Source of the DNA: Leptospira mtsangambouensis
Lineage (GTDB): Bacteria > Spirochaetota > Leptospiria > Leptospirales > Leptospiraceae
Direction of reading: 5' to 3'
Length of the DNA stretch: 64,000 nucleotides
Assembly: GCF_004770475.1 (NCBI RefSeq)
Contig: NZ_RQHK01000017.1
Coordinates: forward strand, 620,001-684,000
Shown one piece after another: positions 53,024-62,511 of the stretch (position 1 is the first letter of the stretch; every line of letters starts with the position of its first letter). The notes under the pieces were generated by a model. The model saw only the letters and a list, made by a program, of their open reading frames with translations. It did not search any database and was not told the origin of the DNA. The position numbers and the translations under genes are program-made.

Positions 53024-53695
53024 ATGAAGAAACAAGTCTATATCGTTGATGACCACCCTCTTGTAGTAGATGCACTACAAAACCTAATTGCTAAATCGGA
53101 AGATTTAGAGTGCATCGGGAGTGCGGATAACATTGAAAAATCATTTAATGATATAGAAAAACTGCAACCAAGTTTGGTGTTAATTGATATTCAACTCAAA
53201 CAAAACCAGAATGGTTTGCAGTTACTCAAACGTCTTAGAACAACTTTTCCTAATATTGCCGTCATCATCATCAGTATGTTGACGGATGATACCTTTGTGG
53301 ATCGTGCTTTTAAACTCGGTGCTATGGGTTATGTTTTCAAAGAAGACACTACCACACAAATCGTAGAAGCCATCCACACTGTGCTGAAGGGAGATTATTT
53401 TGTGAGTTCTTCCCAAGCCACTCGTCTGCTCGGACATTTGTACAGAGCTTCCCAAAAAGACGAAAAAGATCCTATCGACAGATTGTCCAATCGTGAATTG
53501 GAAGTGTTTCTCATGATAGGAGAAGGGATGCCGGTCAAAGAAATTGCTGCCAATATGGGTCTTGCCCCTTCCACTATTGAAACTTTACGTTCACGTATAA
53601 AATCCAAACTCAGCATCACTGAAAACGAAAAACTAATTCGTGTGGCTGTGGAATGGAAATACACGCAAGCTAAAACGGATATCGTCGTTTCTTAA
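53024..53695 (+). CDS. NarL/LuxR-type response regulator
   Basis: A 223-residue regulator. The receiver has the acidic pair VDD at 8-10, phospho-acceptor Asp55 (LVLIDIQL) and Lys in YVFKED. The C-terminal LuxR-type helix-turn-helix is LSNRELEVFLMIGEGMPVKE followed by ANMGLAPSTIETLRSRIKSK. No histidine kinase is in the window. Being eleven bases behind pntB, it is probably co-transcribed with the transhydrogenase; whether it regulates it is unknown. Confidence 0.92.
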   Translation: MKKQVYIVDDHPLVVDALQNLIAKSEDLECIGSADNIEKSFNDIEKLQPSLVLIDIQLKQNQNGLQLLKRLRTTFPNIAVIIISMLTDDTFVDRAFKLGAMGYVFKEDTTTQIVEAIHTVLKGDYFVSSSQATRLLGHLYRASQKDEKDPIDRLSNRELEVFLMIGEGMPVKEIAANMGLAPSTIETLRSRIKSKLSITENEKLIRVAVEWKYTQAKTDIVVS

Positions 53696-54709
53696 TCAAT
53701 ATCTAAGTTTAAAATAGTGATACAGTAAGTCTTTTCCCTCGCGGGAAGAGAGTAACATTCTGTAAGCTTCTGCAATTTTAGATTCGTTTTGTGATTGTTT
53801 TTGGATGAAATGAAAGAAGTCATTTGCTCTTTCATCGTATCCTAAATTCAAAAGTAGATTTAAATAAAAACTTTGGTCATATTCATCGGCAAACGGTGAG
53901 TAGGCGATTGGTCGAAGTAGGTTTTCCGCATCTCTCCATTTACGAATTTCAAAGTAACATCGTGCATATATCTTTTTTTCTCTCCATCCAAGGACTCTTT
54001 GGTTTTTTAAATAAGTGAGAGATTTTTTCGGATCTTTTTCGAGTAAATATACAACGCGGCCCATTAAATGGGATGCTTGGATGTGTTTGGGATCTTGTTC
54101 CAAAATGGTGGAAAGTTCCACTTTAGCTTTTTCCGTTTCATTTAGTTCTAAATAAGTTTTTGCTAAAATGAGTTTTGCTTCATTGTAGTTTGCTTTGTAT
54201 TCTAAAGATTTGTTTAAGGAAACAATTGCATTGTTGTAATCTTTTAGTATAAAGTAGGCAAGACCTAAGTTGTAATGATAAAATGGATTGTATGGGGAAA
54301 TTTGATTGGTTTCCATCCAAGTATCTTTTGCCTCGGCCCAACTATCTTCCTGAGCATAAATCATACCGAGTAAAAAACTTGCTGCTTCATGGTTTGGTTC
54401 TTTTTTAAGAGCTTTGTTTAAACTTTCTTTTGCCTCTTGCCATTCCATTCTTGAGTATAACAAACTTCCGTTTAAATAATCATACTCAGGATAGGATTTA
54501 TAAACATCGGATTGGATTTTTCTCCATTCAGTATCCGCTAAAAGAAATCTTCCATAACGAAGTGCATTGATGATATTGCGACTGACTTTTTCCAATTCGA
54601 TCTTTGCATTGATTTCTATGGTTTCTTTGTCTTCGGTTTGAGCAAAAATAGAATTTGTAAAAAGTAAAAGAAGAAAACCGAAAAATAGAATTTGTATTTT
54701 AGCTTTCAT
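53696..54709 (-). CDS. Exported TPR protein
   Basis: A 337-residue protein with a signal peptide (MKAKIQILFFGFLLLLFTNS). It holds about six TPR units, such as PEYDYLNGSLLYSRMEWQEA, HEAASFLLGMIYAQEDSWAE, FYHYNLGLAYFILKDYNNAI and EAKLILAKTYLELNETEKAK. It probably scaffolds a periplasmic complex. Its start overlaps the stop of the cytidylyltransferase/PseG-like gene by 11 bases. That links it to the surface-glycan or protein-modification genes upstream. Confidence 0.85.
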   Translation of the reverse strand: MKAKIQILFFGFLLLLFTNSIFAQTEDKETIEINAKIELEKVSRNIINALRYGRFLLADTEWRKIQSDVYKSYPEYDYLNGSLLYSRMEWQEAKESLNKALKKEPNHEAASFLLGMIYAQEDSWAEAKDTWMETNQISPYNPFYHYNLGLAYFILKDYNNAIVSLNKSLEYKANYNEAKLILAKTYLELNETEKAKVELSTILEQDPKHIQASHLMGRVVYLLEKDPKKSLTYLKNQRVLGWREKKIYARCYFEIRKWRDAENLLRPIAYSPFADEYDQSFYLNLLLNLGYDERANDFFHFIQKQSQNESKIAEAYRMLLSSREGKDLLYHYFKLRY

Positions 54710-56312
54710 AAATTGATTCTAACCATTTCAAAATTTTTAAGTGAGCATCGCGAACTAATTTTATTTTTAAATGAGGAAAAACTTTCGGAAACTGATTGTT
54801 TTCATTTAATTCAGAAAAAGATCCTAAGTAGGGAATTCCTAATTCTTTTTCAGCAAATTTACCCAAAGATTCATGTATAGGTGTAATTCCTAACAAACAA
54901 ACTTTTTTACCATAGGATAGAGATTCCATCATCGTTTGACCAAAGTAAGTAAGAACAACTTCAGATGTTTGAATATGTTTTAAAAATTCAATATAAGAAA
55001 CTCTTTGGATATACTGCACTTCCTTTGTTATGGGAGGTGTTCCCCCAATGCGAACCGCTGAATTTATGTTAGTTTTCCCAAGAGAAGCATTGGTATTTAG
55101 AAATTGTAATACATAGCTATCAATTTGTTCTGATTCTTCTTTTCCTAAATTGCCTGCATAGATTAGAATTTGCCCAGGGATGGTGGATTGATTCCAATCC
55201 AATTCGGAAAGCGGGGAACTAAAATATGATATAAGATCGCCCGGGGTAAGTGCTGCCACTGGATTTGGGAGAAAAAAACTAGAATTGGATTTGTTTGGCA
55301 AATGATGGAGATTATCGATATAAAACAAATGGTTTAAGGGAAATTCATTTTCTCTGATATCTAATATCTGTGGTAGATGTTTAGATTGGAGATCTGGTTT
55401 GTCTGAAACTATGGGATGGTATCCGTTCATCTCCAAAAATACAGACAAAGATTTGCATCGTTCCCAATGTCCACTTCCATAGAGAGAAGGTTCTGCATAG
55501 ACAATCCGCACTGGTTTGGATTCGCCATTTGTTTTTGGCAAAGGAAACGTTACTTGTTCCACAGAAGCGTTAACCAAAAAAACTTCCGGTTGGTCTTTTG
55601 CAAGTTGGATCACTTCTTTGGCACCAAACAGTGGGTCTCTCGTTCCTAATTTTTCCCACAAGGAACAAACAAGTTCAAAATCTTTGGATTCATCAACAGT
55701 GATTCGAAGAGAACTTGGATTTAAATCAACGAACTGATTGAGATGTGGGGCAGACAATCGATATTGTTTATGGATTTCTGGATGTTCTTTGATATGAAGG
55801 GAAACATGTTCTGTATGTCGTTCCGGTGCTTTGCCTTCTAAATCAAACAAAAGAGAATCTGCAGAAAAACATTCTACTCCCATTCCCAAGGGCAATCCAA
55901 CCATAGATAGACTATAATAAGGATCAGAAATATACGTAATTGCTTCATACAAATAACGTATGGATTCTAAATCAACAAAAGGATTATCTCCAGTTAGGCG
56001 GAATATATGTTTGGAATTAAAATGAAGACAAGCTTTGCGAAATCTATCTCGAACATCAGATTCCGATCCAACAAAGTATTGGTAATGTTTTTTATTTAGA
56101 AATGCAATGAGTTCTGTATCCCCTTCGGGAACCAAAAAAACAATCTGTTCTTTGGGGAAGATGGTAGAAAGTCGATTATGGATATGACAAAGGACAGAAG
56201 TATTGGATTCTTCTGGGATGGACTTTAAAATTTTTTTAGGGAATCTTGTGGAACCTAGTCTTGCCTGGATGAAGGCAAAACAATCACGCGTTGAAAGTAT
56301 ACCACTCATCAC
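54699..56312 (-). CDS. SpsF-like cytidylyltransferase / PseG-like fusion
   Basis: A fusion of about 537 residues (the ATG at 56309 may be the true start). Residues 10-250 are an SpsF/NeuA-type sugar-nucleotidyltransferase: FAFIQARLGSTRFPKK (nucleotide loop), IFRLTGDNPFVD (GD metal site), LPLGMGVECFSADSL, LRITVDESKDFELV. The remainder has the GT-B layout of PseG-type proteins: RIVYAEPSLYGSGHWERCKS, YIDNLHHLP, LIYAGNLGKE, and SYIEFLKHIQTSEVVLTYFG. Such fusions make activated nonulosonic-acid-type sugars for glycosylation. It overlaps spiro-SPASM by 29 bases. Confidence 0.85.
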   Translation of the reverse strand: MMSGILSTRDCFAFIQARLGSTRFPKKILKSIPEESNTSVLCHIHNRLSTIFPKEQIVFLVPEGDTELIAFLNKKHYQYFVGSESDVRDRFRKACLHFNSKHIFRLTGDNPFVDLESIRYLYEAITYISDPYYSLSMVGLPLGMGVECFSADSLLFDLEGKAPERHTEHVSLHIKEHPEIHKQYRLSAPHLNQFVDLNPSSLRITVDESKDFELVCSLWEKLGTRDPLFGAKEVIQLAKDQPEVFLVNASVEQVTFPLPKTNGESKPVRIVYAEPSLYGSGHWERCKSLSVFLEMNGYHPIVSDKPDLQSKHLPQILDIRENEFPLNHLFYIDNLHHLPNKSNSSFFLPNPVAALTPGDLISYFSSPLSELDWNQSTIPGQILIYAGNLGKEESEQIDSYVLQFLNTNASLGKTNINSAVRIGGTPPITKEVQYIQRVSYIEFLKHIQTSEVVLTYFGQTMMESLSYGKKVCLLGITPIHESLGKFAEKELGIPYLGSFSELNENNQFPKVFPHLKIKLVRDAHLKILKWLESIYES

Positions 56313-57834
56313 AATTCAAACAAGGGGCAGGAATTTTATCGTGTTCACCATTAAAGCTATGTTTAAAAAAATCCAATCCTTTTTGCCAAACATCGCCGAG
56401 AGTTTCTGTATATAAATTTCCGATCACTTCCGTTTGTTTTTGTTTGCAAATGGAAACAGTTCCATCTACGGAAAGAGACAAATCTCGCACCAAATGCCAA
56501 CAAAAATCTCTATGAATCGGAGTGAGATCACTCACTCGACGTTCAGGGAGCTTGTGTGCAAACGTATTGAATTTTTGTAGAATCACATTGATTCCTTTTT
56601 TCTCAAAAAAAGTAAAATAAGGATCAATCTCTTCTTCTACTTCTTTCATTTTGATCATCTGCACATGTAATGATTTGTTGGGAAGGTTTTGCGAAAGTAA
56701 ATCAATCGTACCTAGCACTTTTTCCAGTTTTGGTTTTCCATATAATGATTTGTAAACATCTGGATTTAAAGTGGTTACATTTACGATGACACAAAGTTTT
56801 TCTTTATCCGAAGGAGTTAAACTTTCTATCAGAGACAACAATGAGTCTGTATTTGTGTAGAGAGCTGTTTCGACGATGAGTTCCGATAAAGAATTTAATT
56901 TTAAAATTTCTAAAACTATATTTTTAAAATTTGGGTGGAGGAGGGGTTCTCCATTTCCTGTTAGACTGATGGTAATCGGAGAAGAAAGTTCATTGCCCAG
57001 TTTGGTGATGGTGGATTTTACATCTTCTAAAGAAACAAAACTTCCATCATTACTTAAATTTGCGAACTCACGCGGACAAAATGTACATTTAAGCTCACAA
57101 CCTTTATAAATTTCCCATTCCAAATAAGAAGGAGCACTTCGAAATAAATTTGGATTTTCTTTTAATTTAGAAAGGAGATTTTCATACGTTAAATCTTTAC
57201 CCAAAGGCAATAACCCTTGGATGAGAATTAGCGAACGAAAAGAGGAAAGTCGAAAGTCCAAACGAAGTTGGCGAAGGTCCGGTGCCTTATAAAAAATATC
57301 TACATCATATTGGTTGATGTTTTTTAGAAAAAACGAATGGATGTCAGTGGTCAGTGTATCCGGTAAAGAAGTAAGAAATTCACGAGTGATGATCGTGGGT
57401 GTGAGCCCTGGCGGTAAATTTTCCGAATAAGAATACTGGCTAAAAAAGTTTTTATGACGATCCCATGCTGTTTCTGTTAGTCTAGAATCTAAAAGTGGAG
57501 ATATTCCAGTGAAATATAAAAAACAAACTTCATCCCAATCTGGATCTTTAAACTTTGACTCTGGCAAAATTTTTCCTAATTTGAGGAGAAATTCATATTC
57601 CTTGGATACATCGTCATGGAGTAAAATTTGGTTTTTTAAAGCACTGGAATTTATTTTTTGTGAAAGAGATTCGTTTGTATTGATATGAATTTGAATTTTG
57701 GGAAATGTTTTGGAGAGGCGATGTACAAATTCTTCCCATAATTCAGGTTTAAAATTTTGGTTTAAAAATTGAATGGATTGGGAGTCCAAATAGACAACCG
57801 CAAAACTTGGGTTATAGTCTTTCCGGTTCATCAT
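56284..57834 (-). CDS. Spiro-SPASM radical SAM protein with degenerate nucleotidyltransferase domain
   Basis: A 516-residue radical SAM enzyme. The core begins near 236 with LEWEIYKGCELKCTFC (Cys246, 250, 253 for the SAM 4Fe-4S) and SLTGNGEPLLHPNF. The C-terminus has a SPASM-like Cys set (FCWHLVRDL, SICKQKQ, CLNCDEWY). Family name from memory: spiro-SPASM. Residues 10-235 parallel the cytidylyltransferase of the adjacent gene (FTGISPLLD vs LTGDNPFVD; LPPG and LPLG both at 140-143; LRLDFRLSSF vs LRITVDESKDF), but lack the QARLGSTRFPKK loop and GD pair, so this domain is probably non-catalytic. Substrate unknown. Confidence 0.85.
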   Translation of the reverse strand: MMNRKDYNPSFAVVYLDSQSIQFLNQNFKPELWEEFVHRLSKTFPKIQIHINTNESLSQKINSSALKNQILLHDDVSKEYEFLLKLGKILPESKFKDPDWDEVCFLYFTGISPLLDSRLTETAWDRHKNFFSQYSYSENLPPGLTPTIITREFLTSLPDTLTTDIHSFFLKNINQYDVDIFYKAPDLRQLRLDFRLSSFRSLILIQGLLPLGKDLTYENLLSKLKENPNLFRSAPSYLEWEIYKGCELKCTFCPREFANLSNDGSFVSLEDVKSTITKLGNELSSPITISLTGNGEPLLHPNFKNIVLEILKLNSLSELIVETALYTNTDSLLSLIESLTPSDKEKLCVIVNVTTLNPDVYKSLYGKPKLEKVLGTIDLLSQNLPNKSLHVQMIKMKEVEEEIDPYFTFFEKKGINVILQKFNTFAHKLPERRVSDLTPIHRDFCWHLVRDLSLSVDGTVSICKQKQTEVIGNLYTETLGDVWQKGLDFFKHSFNGEHDKIPAPCLNCDEWYTFNA

Positions 57835-58868
57835 TAGTCTATATTGTATTTTTCTTCCGGATTGCTGATATTGTATTCTTTGATATAAATAGGATCAAAG
57901 ATGGAGATGGAGGAATTTTTTCGTGTATTGGAAACCCAGTCTTCAAAAGAAGTTTGTTCCTTTTCTCGAAATAAAAATCCTTGGATCCCTTTTCTGACTG
58001 CATCTAATGGAGTGGGACGCATTCCTTCAATGAAAACTAAACAATAACGTTTGCGATCATCACGGAATACTTCTGAAATTTTTCCAGCTCCACCTACTTG
58101 TGTTAATACAGAAGCAGTTGTGGGTTGGGATTTGTATAGTTCGAAGGTTGGAACCCAGTTGACGAGTCCACCGTTCAAGCGATATCGAGATTCGTTTCTT
58201 GGGCCAGAAGCAACAAGTTTAAAGAAAGAAGGATCTTTTAAAGATTTGTTTCGAATTTCAGTGAGTTCATTAAACACTCTTGTTTCTTCATCAATAGATG
58301 AATTGGCTGGTGAAAAAACAATTTCTCTAAATCTAAATTCAGAACCCACCTTCGCCTTGTTTTTGTTATACCAAGCTTGTACTTCTTGTTCTGAAGGTAA
58401 AGGCGGACTTACTTTGATTTGTAGAAGTTGGCCTTTTTTGATTTGGTAAGGTAGATCTTCCAACCAAACATCATAAGGTAAATTGAATTGGGTTTGGACG
58501 GCCTTTTTGAATTGTTCCAGATCACTAATTCCTTGTGCTTCCATCCGTTTTTGGATTTCTGCTTCGATTCGTTTTTCATTGACCTGGATGGATTCTTCTT
58601 CGGCAGCATTGTCCACCACAGCTCGATCGATTAGAAAATCCACCACTTGGGAATGAAGAGATCCTTTTTTACGATAATTGGGAAAAAAGCGAGATAGGTT
58701 TTTGTAACGTTCCACACCTTCTTCATAATCCAAACTTGAGATGGATTTGGGTCCAACGATCACTAAAACGGAATTTAAAGATTCGTAAGAACTTAAACTG
58801 ATAATGGGAGCAAAAAAGAGGCTAAAAACAAAAACCGATGCAAAAAATAAAATCAAAAGTCGAGGCAT
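57834..58868 (-). CDS. PpiC/SurA-like peptidyl-prolyl isomerase
   Basis: A protein of about 344 residues with a signal or membrane anchor (MPRLLILFFASVFVFSLFFA). The ATG at 58868 is chosen because AAAGGAC precedes it by six bases; an ATG six codons earlier is less supported. The N-terminal SurA-like helical region (residues about 60-150) is followed by a parvulin-like domain (FRFREIVFSP, then GGLVNWVP and GKISEVFRDDRKRYCLVFIE). It helps fold envelope proteins. It overlaps spiro-SPASM by one base and lies downstream of lysC. Confidence 0.78.
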   Translation of the reverse strand: MPRLLILFFASVFVFSLFFAPIISLSSYESLNSVLVIVGPKSISSLDYEEGVERYKNLSRFFPNYRKKGSLHSQVVDFLIDRAVVDNAAEEESIQVNEKRIEAEIQKRMEAQGISDLEQFKKAVQTQFNLPYDVWLEDLPYQIKKGQLLQIKVSPPLPSEQEVQAWYNKNKAKVGSEFRFREIVFSPANSSIDEETRVFNELTEIRNKSLKDPSFFKLVASGPRNESRYRLNGGLVNWVPTFELYKSQPTTASVLTQVGGAGKISEVFRDDRKRYCLVFIEGMRPTPLDAVRKGIQGFLFREKEQTSFEDWVSNTRKNSSISIFDPIYIKEYNISNPEEKYNID

Positions 58869-58898
58869 TCGAAGTCCTTTTTGCATACGGTCGTAAAT

Positions 58899-60113
58899 TT
58901 ACCCGATGAACGTAGTATGTAAAGCCTTTACTGCATCTTCCGCTTGGTTTTGTTTGATGACGCAGGAAATTTTAATCTCTGAGGTGGAGATCATTTCAAT
59001 ATTGATGTTTTTTTCAGCGAGTGATTGGAACATCTTAGCGGCCACACCTACATGGGATTTCATCCCCACACCAACAGCAGAAACAATCGAAATGTTTTCG
59101 TCTATTTCTGCTTTTCCATTTCCATGATCTTTTGCATAGGCATCAATGATTGGTTTTGCTGCGGAAATGTCTTTTTTGGCAATGGTAAAAGAAATGGTAT
59201 TGATTCCGTCTCTTGGAGACGATTGAACGATGACATCCACAATCACATCTTTGTTTGCTAATTGAGTGAATAACTCTGCGGCAATCCCTGGTTTGTCTTT
59301 TACATCGGCAATGGTAACTCGAGCTTGGTCACCTTTAGCAGTTACTCCGCTCACTTTCATTTTTTCCATAATTTTGTCCTCACTCATCACTAAAGTTCCC
59401 GGTTTGTCGTGGAAACTGGATCGTACGTGGATGACCACGTTATAGTTCATACCTAATTCAACACTTCGAGAATGAAGGACTCCCGCACCAAGGCTAGCGA
59501 GTTCTAACATTTCTTCGTAAGTGATTTGTTTATGCATCTTTGCTGTAGGAATTTTTCTTGGATCGGCAGTGTAAACACCATCAACGTCAGTATAAATTTC
59601 ACACTCATCTGCACCAAGGGCAGCAGCAAGTGCTACAGCAGAAGTGTCACTTCCTCCGCGACCAAGGGTGACAATATTTTCGTCTTTATCAATTCCTTGG
59701 AAACCGGCAACTATCACCACCTTCCCTTTGTTAAATGCTTCATCAATGCGAGAACGATCGATCATTTCGATTTTTCCATTGGAGAAGTTTCCATCAGTTA
59801 AGATTTTTAATTGAGAACCAGTAAAGGATTGTGCCGGGACTCCAATTTCATTCAGAGCAATGGCAAGAAGAGCAATCGAGACTTGTTCACCTGTCGAGAG
59901 CAACATATCCATTTCTCGTTTGGGAGGATTTTTAGAAATTTGGTCAGCAAGGTCGACAAGTTCGTCGGTAGTATGTCCCATTGCAGAAACTACAACGGCA
60001 ACTTTTTGGCCTTCGTCGTGGTAACGTTTGATGCGTTTGGCCACATTTTGGATTTTAGTGGTGTCACCAACGGAGGTTCCACCGTATTTTTGGACAACGA
60101 TTTTCGATGACAT
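58899..60113 (-). CDS. lysC: Aspartate kinase
   Basis: A 404-residue aspartokinase that starts the aspartate-family amino acid pathway. The kinase domain has [57 protein letters not shown] (substrate and ATP) and [16 protein letters not shown]. The C-terminal two ACT domains (about 265-404) carry the allosteric site, including [19 protein letters not shown]. It is the single-chain form of about 400 residues. The upstream 104 bases show no lysine riboswitch. The chaperone gene follows at 30 bases. Confidence 0.95.
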   Translation of the reverse strand: MSSKIVVQKYGGTSVGDTTKIQNVAKRIKRYHDEGQKVAVVVSAMGHTTDELVDLADQISKNPPKREMDMLLSTGEQVSIALLAIALNEIGVPAQSFTGSQLKILTDGNFSNGKIEMIDRSRIDEAFNKGKVVIVAGFQGIDKDENIVTLGRGGSDTSAVALAAALGADECEIYTDVDGVYTADPRKIPTAKMHKQITYEEMLELASLGAGVLHSRSVELGMNYNVVIHVRSSFHDKPGTLVMSEDKIMEKMKVSGVTAKGDQARVTIADVKDKPGIAAELFTQLANKDVIVDVIVQSSPRDGINTISFTIAKKDISAAKPIIDAYAKDHGNGKAEIDENISIVSAVGVGMKSHVGVAAKMFQSLAEKNINIEMISTSEIKISCVIKQNQAEDAVKALHTTFIG

Positions 60114-60217
60114 GGGTATATGGACAGGGTGCTACAGGCAAATCGGGAATCAAGTAGAATGAATTTTTTTGCAACCAAACGTAATGAGAGGACTCCAATA
60201 GATATAGGTTTCCCTGA

Positions 60218-61153
60218 ATGAATTCTTCCTCCTCAACCGTCGAGCCGATTGTCAAAGAAAAGGCTCCTTTACTTTTTCTAATTTTGTTTTTTTTGGTCCA
60301 AGCCACTGTCCTTACCGTTTTTACCGTTCCCTTTTCCTGGTCTCTGGTGGGGCTGGCCCTTGGATCCTATTTCCTTCGGATGTTTGGAATCACTGCTGCT
60401 TACCATCGTTATTTTTCACATGCTTCCTTCAAAACATCCCGCGTGTTTCAATTTGTTTTGGCATGGATCGGGGCCATGGCTATGCAGAAAGGTCCACTCT
60501 GGTGGGCGGCTCACCATAGAAACCACCATAAGTATTCAGATACCGAAAAGGACATCCATTCTCCCAGCCGAAAGGGATTTTGGTATTCGCATATGTTTTG
60601 GTTTTTAAGAAACGATTACAATGATTATGAAGCCAAACTCATTCCTGATTTTTATAAATATCCCGAGTTACGTTTTATCGACCGTCACCATTGGATTGCA
60701 CCGTTATCGTATGCCATCTTACTCTATTTAGTGGGTGGTTGGGCTTGGCTTGTGTATGGATATGCTGTTTCTACTTTCTTTTTAGGCCATGCCACGTGGA
60801 CGATTAATTCTCTTTCTCATGTTTACGGTTCAGTGCGGTATGATTCACGCGATACGAGTAAAAATAATTTTTGGCTGGCACTTCTTACGATGGGTGAAGG
60901 TTGGCATAACAACCACCACTATTACTGTTCATCGGTAAACCAAGGGTTCTATTGGTATGAAGTGGATGTTTCTTATTATATTTTAAAAGTTCTTAGTTGG
61001 TTTGGGATTGTTTGGGATTTAAAAAAACCACCTAAAAAAGTGATTGAGGAAGGACTTCTTCGAGACCGCGAACAAAAGGCAACAAAACGATTCCTACGTG
61101 AATCGAAACAATCTTCTAAGATCAAAAACAAAACAGAGGTATTGTCTATTTAA
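60218..61153 (+). CDS. Acyl-CoA (fatty acid) desaturase
   Basis: A 311-residue integral membrane di-iron desaturase. The three His clusters are present: AAYHRYFSHASF (HxxxxH), AAHHRNHHKYSDTEKDIHSP (HxxHH) and GEGWHNNHHYY (HxxHH). WTINSLSHVYGSVRYD is also typical. It introduces a double bond into saturated acyl chains and adjusts membrane fluidity. Its electron donor is not nearby. Transcribed alone on the plus strand; the ATG at 60218 gives a Ser/Val-rich tail before the first membrane helix. Confidence 0.92.
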   Translation: MNSSSSTVEPIVKEKAPLLFLILFFLVQATVLTVFTVPFSWSLVGLALGSYFLRMFGITAAYHRYFSHASFKTSRVFQFVLAWIGAMAMQKGPLWWAAHHRNHHKYSDTEKDIHSPSRKGFWYSHMFWFLRNDYNDYEAKLIPDFYKYPELRFIDRHHWIAPLSYAILLYLVGGWAWLVYGYAVSTFFLGHATWTINSLSHVYGSVRYDSRDTSKNNFWLALLTMGEGWHNNHHYYCSSVNQGFYWYEVDVSYYILKVLSWFGIVWDLKKPPKKVIEEGLLRDREQKATKRFLRESKQSSKIKNKTEVLSI

Positions 61154-61163
61154 ATTGAGGTTG

Positions 61164-61673
61164 TTATACCCCTAATCGTTTTCTTATATCTGCTGGGATA
61201 CTTTGGATGGAATCATATTTTTTTTTCTTTCCGCCTGGCAGAGAAACATAATAAAATCCATTGATCATTTCTAAAAAGTAGTCTTCTCCTTTTTCTCCTA
61301 AGGACCGATTGTCCAGTTCCTTTACCATTTTTTGGTATTTGGCGGGAAGGAGATTCCAATTCATATAATTGGTAACCACACCTTGGTCATTCACTGTATA
61401 AGCACCATCTTGGTGGAGGATTTTTGTCCCATTGTAATCAAAAACTTCCATCACCTTCAGATTGGTATCTTTTGATTGTTTGGAATCCTTTTTCGATTTG
61501 TTGGAAGACTGGTTGGAAAGGTCTTCCTGGTTACTGTTTTGTTTTGATTTTAAACCTGTGGCGGTTTCTTTTTTTCTAAGTTTTCCGAATACGAGTAGAA
61601 AAAGACCGGCTAATGCTAGTGATGCGAATAAAAAAACTTCCGCAGTTGATAAATCAAATAAATACCGCCACAT
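61164..61673 (-). CDS. Membrane-anchored protein of unknown function
   Basis: A 169-residue protein with one N-terminal membrane helix (AEVFLFASLALAGLFLLVFG), then a Lys/Ser/Gln-rich linker (about 40-72), and a C-terminal soluble part (FDYNGTKILHQDGAYTVND, then YYVSLPGGKKKKYD). No family is recognised. It is the last gene of a tightly packed minus-strand run of four genes; the next upstream gene ends two bases before its start. Confidence 0.62.
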   Translation of the reverse strand: MWRYLFDLSTAEVFLFASLALAGLFLLVFGKLRKKETATGLKSKQNSNQEDLSNQSSNKSKKDSKQSKDTNLKVMEVFDYNGTKILHQDGAYTVNDQGVVTNYMNWNLLPAKYQKMVKELDNRSLGEKGEDYFLEMINGFYYVSLPGGKKKKYDSIQSIPADIRKRLGV

Positions 61674-61675
61674 AA

Positions 61676-61984
61676 CTATCTAAAACTCGTACTAATTGCT
61701 TTACAGGAGTCAGGAAGATATCCTTCCGTATTCCATGTGTTACAATCTGTCAGTTCAATTGCCTTAAAACAAAGTTTTAATTCGTCAATTTTAACTCTAC
61801 CAAGCACCAGTGCACCAGGAAGTTTGTTTGCACCGCAGGAAGAGTTTTTTAAAGCATAAGTTTCAAAAATCTTTTGGTTTCCTTCACTTGCAGAATAAAA
61901 CAAATCATCTCGATTTTGAATGCATTGAAAGTTGATTCCAATGCTAAAAAGAAGGGCGATAATCCCGAGGTAGAAAAATTTCAT
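61676..61984 (-). CDS. Small exported or lipoprotein, Cys-containing
   Basis: A 102-residue protein with a hydrophobic N-terminus (MKFFYLGIIALLFSIGINFQC), with Cys21 possibly serving as a lipobox. Five further Cys follow, four of them in NSSCGANK, KLCFKAIELTDC and DSCKAIS, suggesting disulfides. It overlaps the stop of the LEA14-like gene by four bases (ATGA). Function unknown. Confidence 0.62.
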   Translation of the reverse strand: MKFFYLGIIALLFSIGINFQCIQNRDDLFYSASEGNQKIFETYALKNSSCGANKLPGALVLGRVKIDELKLCFKAIELTDCNTWNTEGYLPDSCKAISTSFR

Positions 61985-62511
61985 TTTTTAAGTTTGATCC
62001 GAGAAACTTCTTTCACGGGAATGGGAAGTTTCCCAAAAGCACTATCTACTTGAACCGTTCCATAAATTTCGAATTCTGCATCTTCCCCTCGTCTAGCTGC
62101 ATCTGATAGTTGTTTTGCTAACATAAGAAGTTTGGGTAGAATTGAACCTTTTTGTTCAGGAACAAGTTTCAAAACCACCAATGCCTCAGAGTTTGGTTCT
62201 ACTTCGAGAGGCGTTTCGTTTTGGAGTTTTCCTATGTATTCTTTTCCTTTAGGAGTCACAAGTTCTATCTCCAAATCAAATTGATAGATGGAGACTTTGG
62301 TGTTGTTTGGATTGACCACTGAAACTTGCGGATACAAATCCACTAAGGGAATTAATGGAAAATTTGGATTTGGTTTGAGGTCCACACGAACATCCACCAA
62401 ATCAAACTGACAGGCCTTTAAACTTTCTAAGTTCTTTTTTGTATCACTTAGACAATGGACAAAAACGAATGAAAAAAGAACTAAAGATAAAAATAAATAT
62501 CTACGGACCAA
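61981..62511 (-). CDS. LEA14-like lipoprotein
   Basis: A 176-residue lipoprotein (signal LFSFVFVHC). The mature part is an LEA type 2 (water-stress and hypersensitive) beta sandwich: LVDVRVDLKPNPNFPLIPLV, VSVVNPNNTKVSIYQFDLEI, and EVEPNSEALVVLKLVPEQKG. Such proteins may protect or bind membrane components in the periplasm. It overlaps the preceding MDR gene by eleven bases and the next gene by four, giving strong translational coupling. Confidence 0.8.
   Translation of the reverse strand: MVRRYLFLSLVLFSFVFVHCLSDTKKNLESLKACQFDLVDVRVDLKPNPNFPLIPLVDLYPQVSVVNPNNTKVSIYQFDLEIELVTPKGKEYIGKLQNETPLEVEPNSEALVVLKLVPEQKGSILPKLLMLAKQLSDAARRGEDAEFEIYGTVQVDSAFGKLPIPVKEVSRIKLKK

Noticed and set aside
60114..60217. 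Lysine riboswitch before lysC
   Set aside because: Only about 100 bases separate it from the divergent desaturase gene and no lysine-riboswitch helices could be recognised.
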